A DNA stretch of 64,000 nt from Flavihumibacter stibioxidans. Lineage in GTDB: Bacteria; Bacteroidota; Bacteroidia; Chitinophagales; Chitinophagaceae. The notes under the pieces were generated by a model. The model made no database searches and was not told the DNA's origin. It saw only the letters and a list, made by a program, of their open reading frames with translations. How positions within the stretch are numbered: position 1 is the first letter of the stretch; each line of letters starts with the position of its first letter. Shown here piece after piece: positions 62,604 to 64,000 of this stretch. Made by a program: the position numbers and the translations under genes. The stretch covers positions 491,858 through 555,857 of the forward strand of contig NZ_MBUA01000012.1 in assembly GCF_014332695.1 (NCBI RefSeq), read 5' to 3'.

Positions 62604-62900
62604 ATGAACATCAATATTCAAACGCTTGATTTTACAGCAAAAGACGATCTGAACGAATTTATAAAGGAGAAAGTAGCCAGACTGGGTCGTTATCTGGATA
62701 ATATCATCAGTTATGAAATCACACTTCGTATTGATAAATCCGCCACGAATGATAACAAAATATCAGATATCCGCCTGGTGATTCCGGGAAATGACTTGTT
62801 GGCCAGTTCAAGAGCTGAAACTTTTGAGAAAGCAACAGCCCAGGCAGTTGACGCATTGGAAAAACAGATTGAGAAACGTAAGTCTAAAGACAGTTACTAG
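62604..62900 (+). CDS. hpf: Ribosome hibernation promoting factor, short form
   Basis: A 98-residue HPF/RaiA family protein. The start MNINIQTLDFTAKDDLNEFIKEKVARLGRYLD and the basic end DALEKQIEKRKSKDSY are characteristic. It binds the 30S decoding region and helps inactivate ribosomes in stationary phase. The ATG at 62604 is chosen over one 54 bases upstream because it matches the family. A terminator lies just downstream before the convergent esterase. Confidence 0.9.
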   Translation: MNINIQTLDFTAKDDLNEFIKEKVARLGRYLDNIISYEITLRIDKSATNDNKISDIRLVIPGNDLLASSRAETFEKATAQAVDALEKQIEKRKSKDSY

Positions 62901-62915
62901 GATAAACAATTGCAA

Positions 62916-62952
62916 ACAAAAGGCTGCTTCATTTTCAGGGGCAGCCTTTTGT
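62916..62952. terminator. Bidirectional terminator between hpf and the SGNH gene
   Basis: ACAAAAGGCTGC and GCAGCCTTTTGT form a 12-base stem with a 13-base loop, A/T-rich on both sides, between two convergent genes. Confidence 0.85.
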
Positions 62953-62971
62953 GTTAAAAGAAATTAAGCGG

Positions 62972-64000
62972 TTAGTATTTCCTGTCCTTACTCAGTATGG
63001 CACGAATAAGCTTTTCATAAGCAATAGCATGCGACATCATGCCGATATCATTTGGGTGCACACCGTCAACCGTGCCGTCCTGGGTTAGATTGATCTGCGC
63101 AGAACTCAGATGATAGATATTGTCTACACCAGCAGTTTTCATGGTATTATAAGTATTGAGGGTAATCAGACTAACAGACCTGAACAATTCCTGACGCGAA
63201 CTATCCATAAAATGGGCTGCTGTTCCACCACTGTGTTCCGTAAGGATGATGGGGACTCCTGGCCTGCGTGAACGTAAAACTTTCACCGCATGGCGGATTT
63301 TGTTTTTGAGGTCACTGCCATCCGGACCTGAAGAAGTTGTAAGATTGGGAATGCAATCCAGCACATAAACAGCAGCGTCTATTTCGGCCAACAGATGCAG
63401 AACCGAATCTTCCAGTCGTCCATTTCCGGAAAAACCAAGGTTTATAACGGTCTTACCTAAGCGACGTTCAAGGATATTTGTCCAGGCCAGTCCGGGTCTG
63501 CTGGCGCATCCGCCCTGTGCGATGGAAGTTCCGTAGACCACCACCGGTTTTTCTAAAGTTGCCGGTAGCGGCTGGAACAAATTACTTTCGGGAACCCCTA
63601 CCTGCAGCCATTTTACGGAATTATATAAAGGAAGGTACAGGTGAAAATCAGCCTCCTTTCCAGACCACCGGAGATTGGAAAAAGTATATATTATGGTATC
63701 TCCAAACCGGAAGTTTCCGGGGGCCCAGTTCCAGTTTCCAGATGCATCCCTGGCATAGAGGTCTATGCCGCTGACCCCGGTGGCAGGCATGTGGTTCATA
63801 GCCAGGGCGCCATTCACTGCATAGCGGACAACAATATATTTCGCATCTGACCTGAAACGGACAAATAGTCCGGCTGATTGCCGCGAAAGACTCCAGACTT
63901 CTTTTCTGACCATCGCTTCCGCCTTTGCCGGCAAGCGATCATATGGGGATTCCAACCCGCTTGTCCAGCCACGGCCACCAATGGCACCAGTTGATTCGGT
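62972..64000 (-). CDS. SGNH/GDSL hydrolase, N-terminus beyond the window
   Basis: A partial esterase open through the window end; 342 residues are visible. The N-terminal jelly-roll-like region (GRGWTSGLESPYDRLP, AGLFVRFRSDAKYIVVRYAV) is followed by the SGNH domain: YGTSIAQGG with the nucleophile Ser, LGFSGNGRLE with the Gly and Asn blocks, and DGVHPNDIGM with the Asp and His. It likely acts on acylated carbohydrates or similar esters. The true start lies past 64000; a TTG at 63955 is in frame but the coding sense continues beyond it. Confidence 0.88.
   Translation of the reverse strand, partial: TESTGAIGGRGWTSGLESPYDRLPAKAEAMVRKEVWSLSRQSAGLFVRFRSDAKYIVVRYAVNGALAMNHMPATGVSGIDLYARDASGNWNWAPGNFRFGDTIIYTFSNLRWSGKEADFHLYLPLYNSVKWLQVGVPESNLFQPLPATLEKPVVVYGTSIAQGGCASRPGLAWTNILERRLGKTVINLGFSGNGRLEDSVLHLLAEIDAAVYVLDCIPNLTTSSGPDGSDLKNKIRHAVKVLRSRRPGVPIILTEHSGGTAAHFMDSSRQELFRSVSLITLNTYNTMKTAGVDNIYHLSSAQINLTQDGTVDGVHPNDIGMMSHAIAYEKLIRAILSKDRKY

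Noticed and set aside
1-64000. CRISPR arrays, tRNA or rRNA genes, transposons or prophage
   Set aside because: No regularly spaced direct repeats with unique spacers, cloverleaf-like sequence, transposase or phage genes were found on reading.

Overview
The window reads as chromosome of a Gram-negative member of the Bacteroidota, most likely the Chitinophagaceae or a close relative; the species is not identifiable by eye. Supporting signs are the gliding and secretion genes gldH and gldC, a protein with a type IX secretion C-terminal signal, families largely confined to this phylum (DUF4290, DUF6089, DUF4920), the skp-skp-bamA-uppS gene order, and at least ten promoters with the Bacteroidota -7 element TAnnTTTG. 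Several starts are TTG or GTG rather than ATG.

Layout. 1-2753 (minus): rluE-like pseudouridine synthase, then yicC-gldH-sensor kinase, the kinase cut by the window edge. 2962-3912 (plus): an LpxD-type acyltransferase. 3913-9857 (minus): a CPBP protease, cdsA, pheS, a hydroxyacyl-CoA dehydrogenase and a short-chain dehydrogenase. 9938-15514: dusB, glutathione peroxidase, aldehyde dehydrogenase, tadA, superoxide dismutase and two lipoproteins. 15556-19122 (minus): yidD, rnpA, rpmH, a GH20 hexosaminidase and murI. 19257-28856 (minus): an envelope-biogenesis cluster of two Skp-like chaperones, bamA, uppS, a DUF6089 protein, nadK, a second BamA-like protein, a CBS protein and a hydrolase. 28939-31624 (minus): CvpA, YqeY, GldC and a glycosyltransferase. 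31708-35749 (plus): DUF4290, murA, gmk and a CNNM/CBS membrane protein. 35753-40423: PAP2 phosphatase, recA, a DUF4920 protein, a META protein, an acyltransferase and an OmpA-like lipoprotein.

From about 40.5 kb the window turns accessory. There is a large T9SS-targeted esterase followed by a wrecked tandem copy of itself, a dienelactone hydrolase, an ECF sigma factor overlapping a membrane protein, a TonB-dependent-receptor-like protein, a 718-residue secreted protein with a possible His/Cys (clan CD) dyad, an orphan phosphonate-type binding protein, several small lipoproteins, a PcrA-type helicase, a VWA protein, a frameshifted membrane-anchored gene, a DoxX pseudogene, hpf and a partial SGNH esterase.

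The conserved genes work mainly in envelope construction: murI and murA for peptidoglycan, uppS for the lipid carrier, cdsA and acyltransferases for phospholipid and lipid A, and Skp with BamA for outer-membrane proteins. Around them sit translation and RNA-modification genes and oxidative-stress enzymes. The most unusual signal is a set of intergenic repeats built from 7-base units (CATTCAC, CCCTCAC, CAAACGT, CAGTGTT) and from two palindromes (TTCACCCGTCGGGTG and GTCTGACG cores) that recur at loci tens of kilobases apart. No CRISPR array, tRNA, rRNA, transposase, prophage or clearly new multi-gene system was seen.
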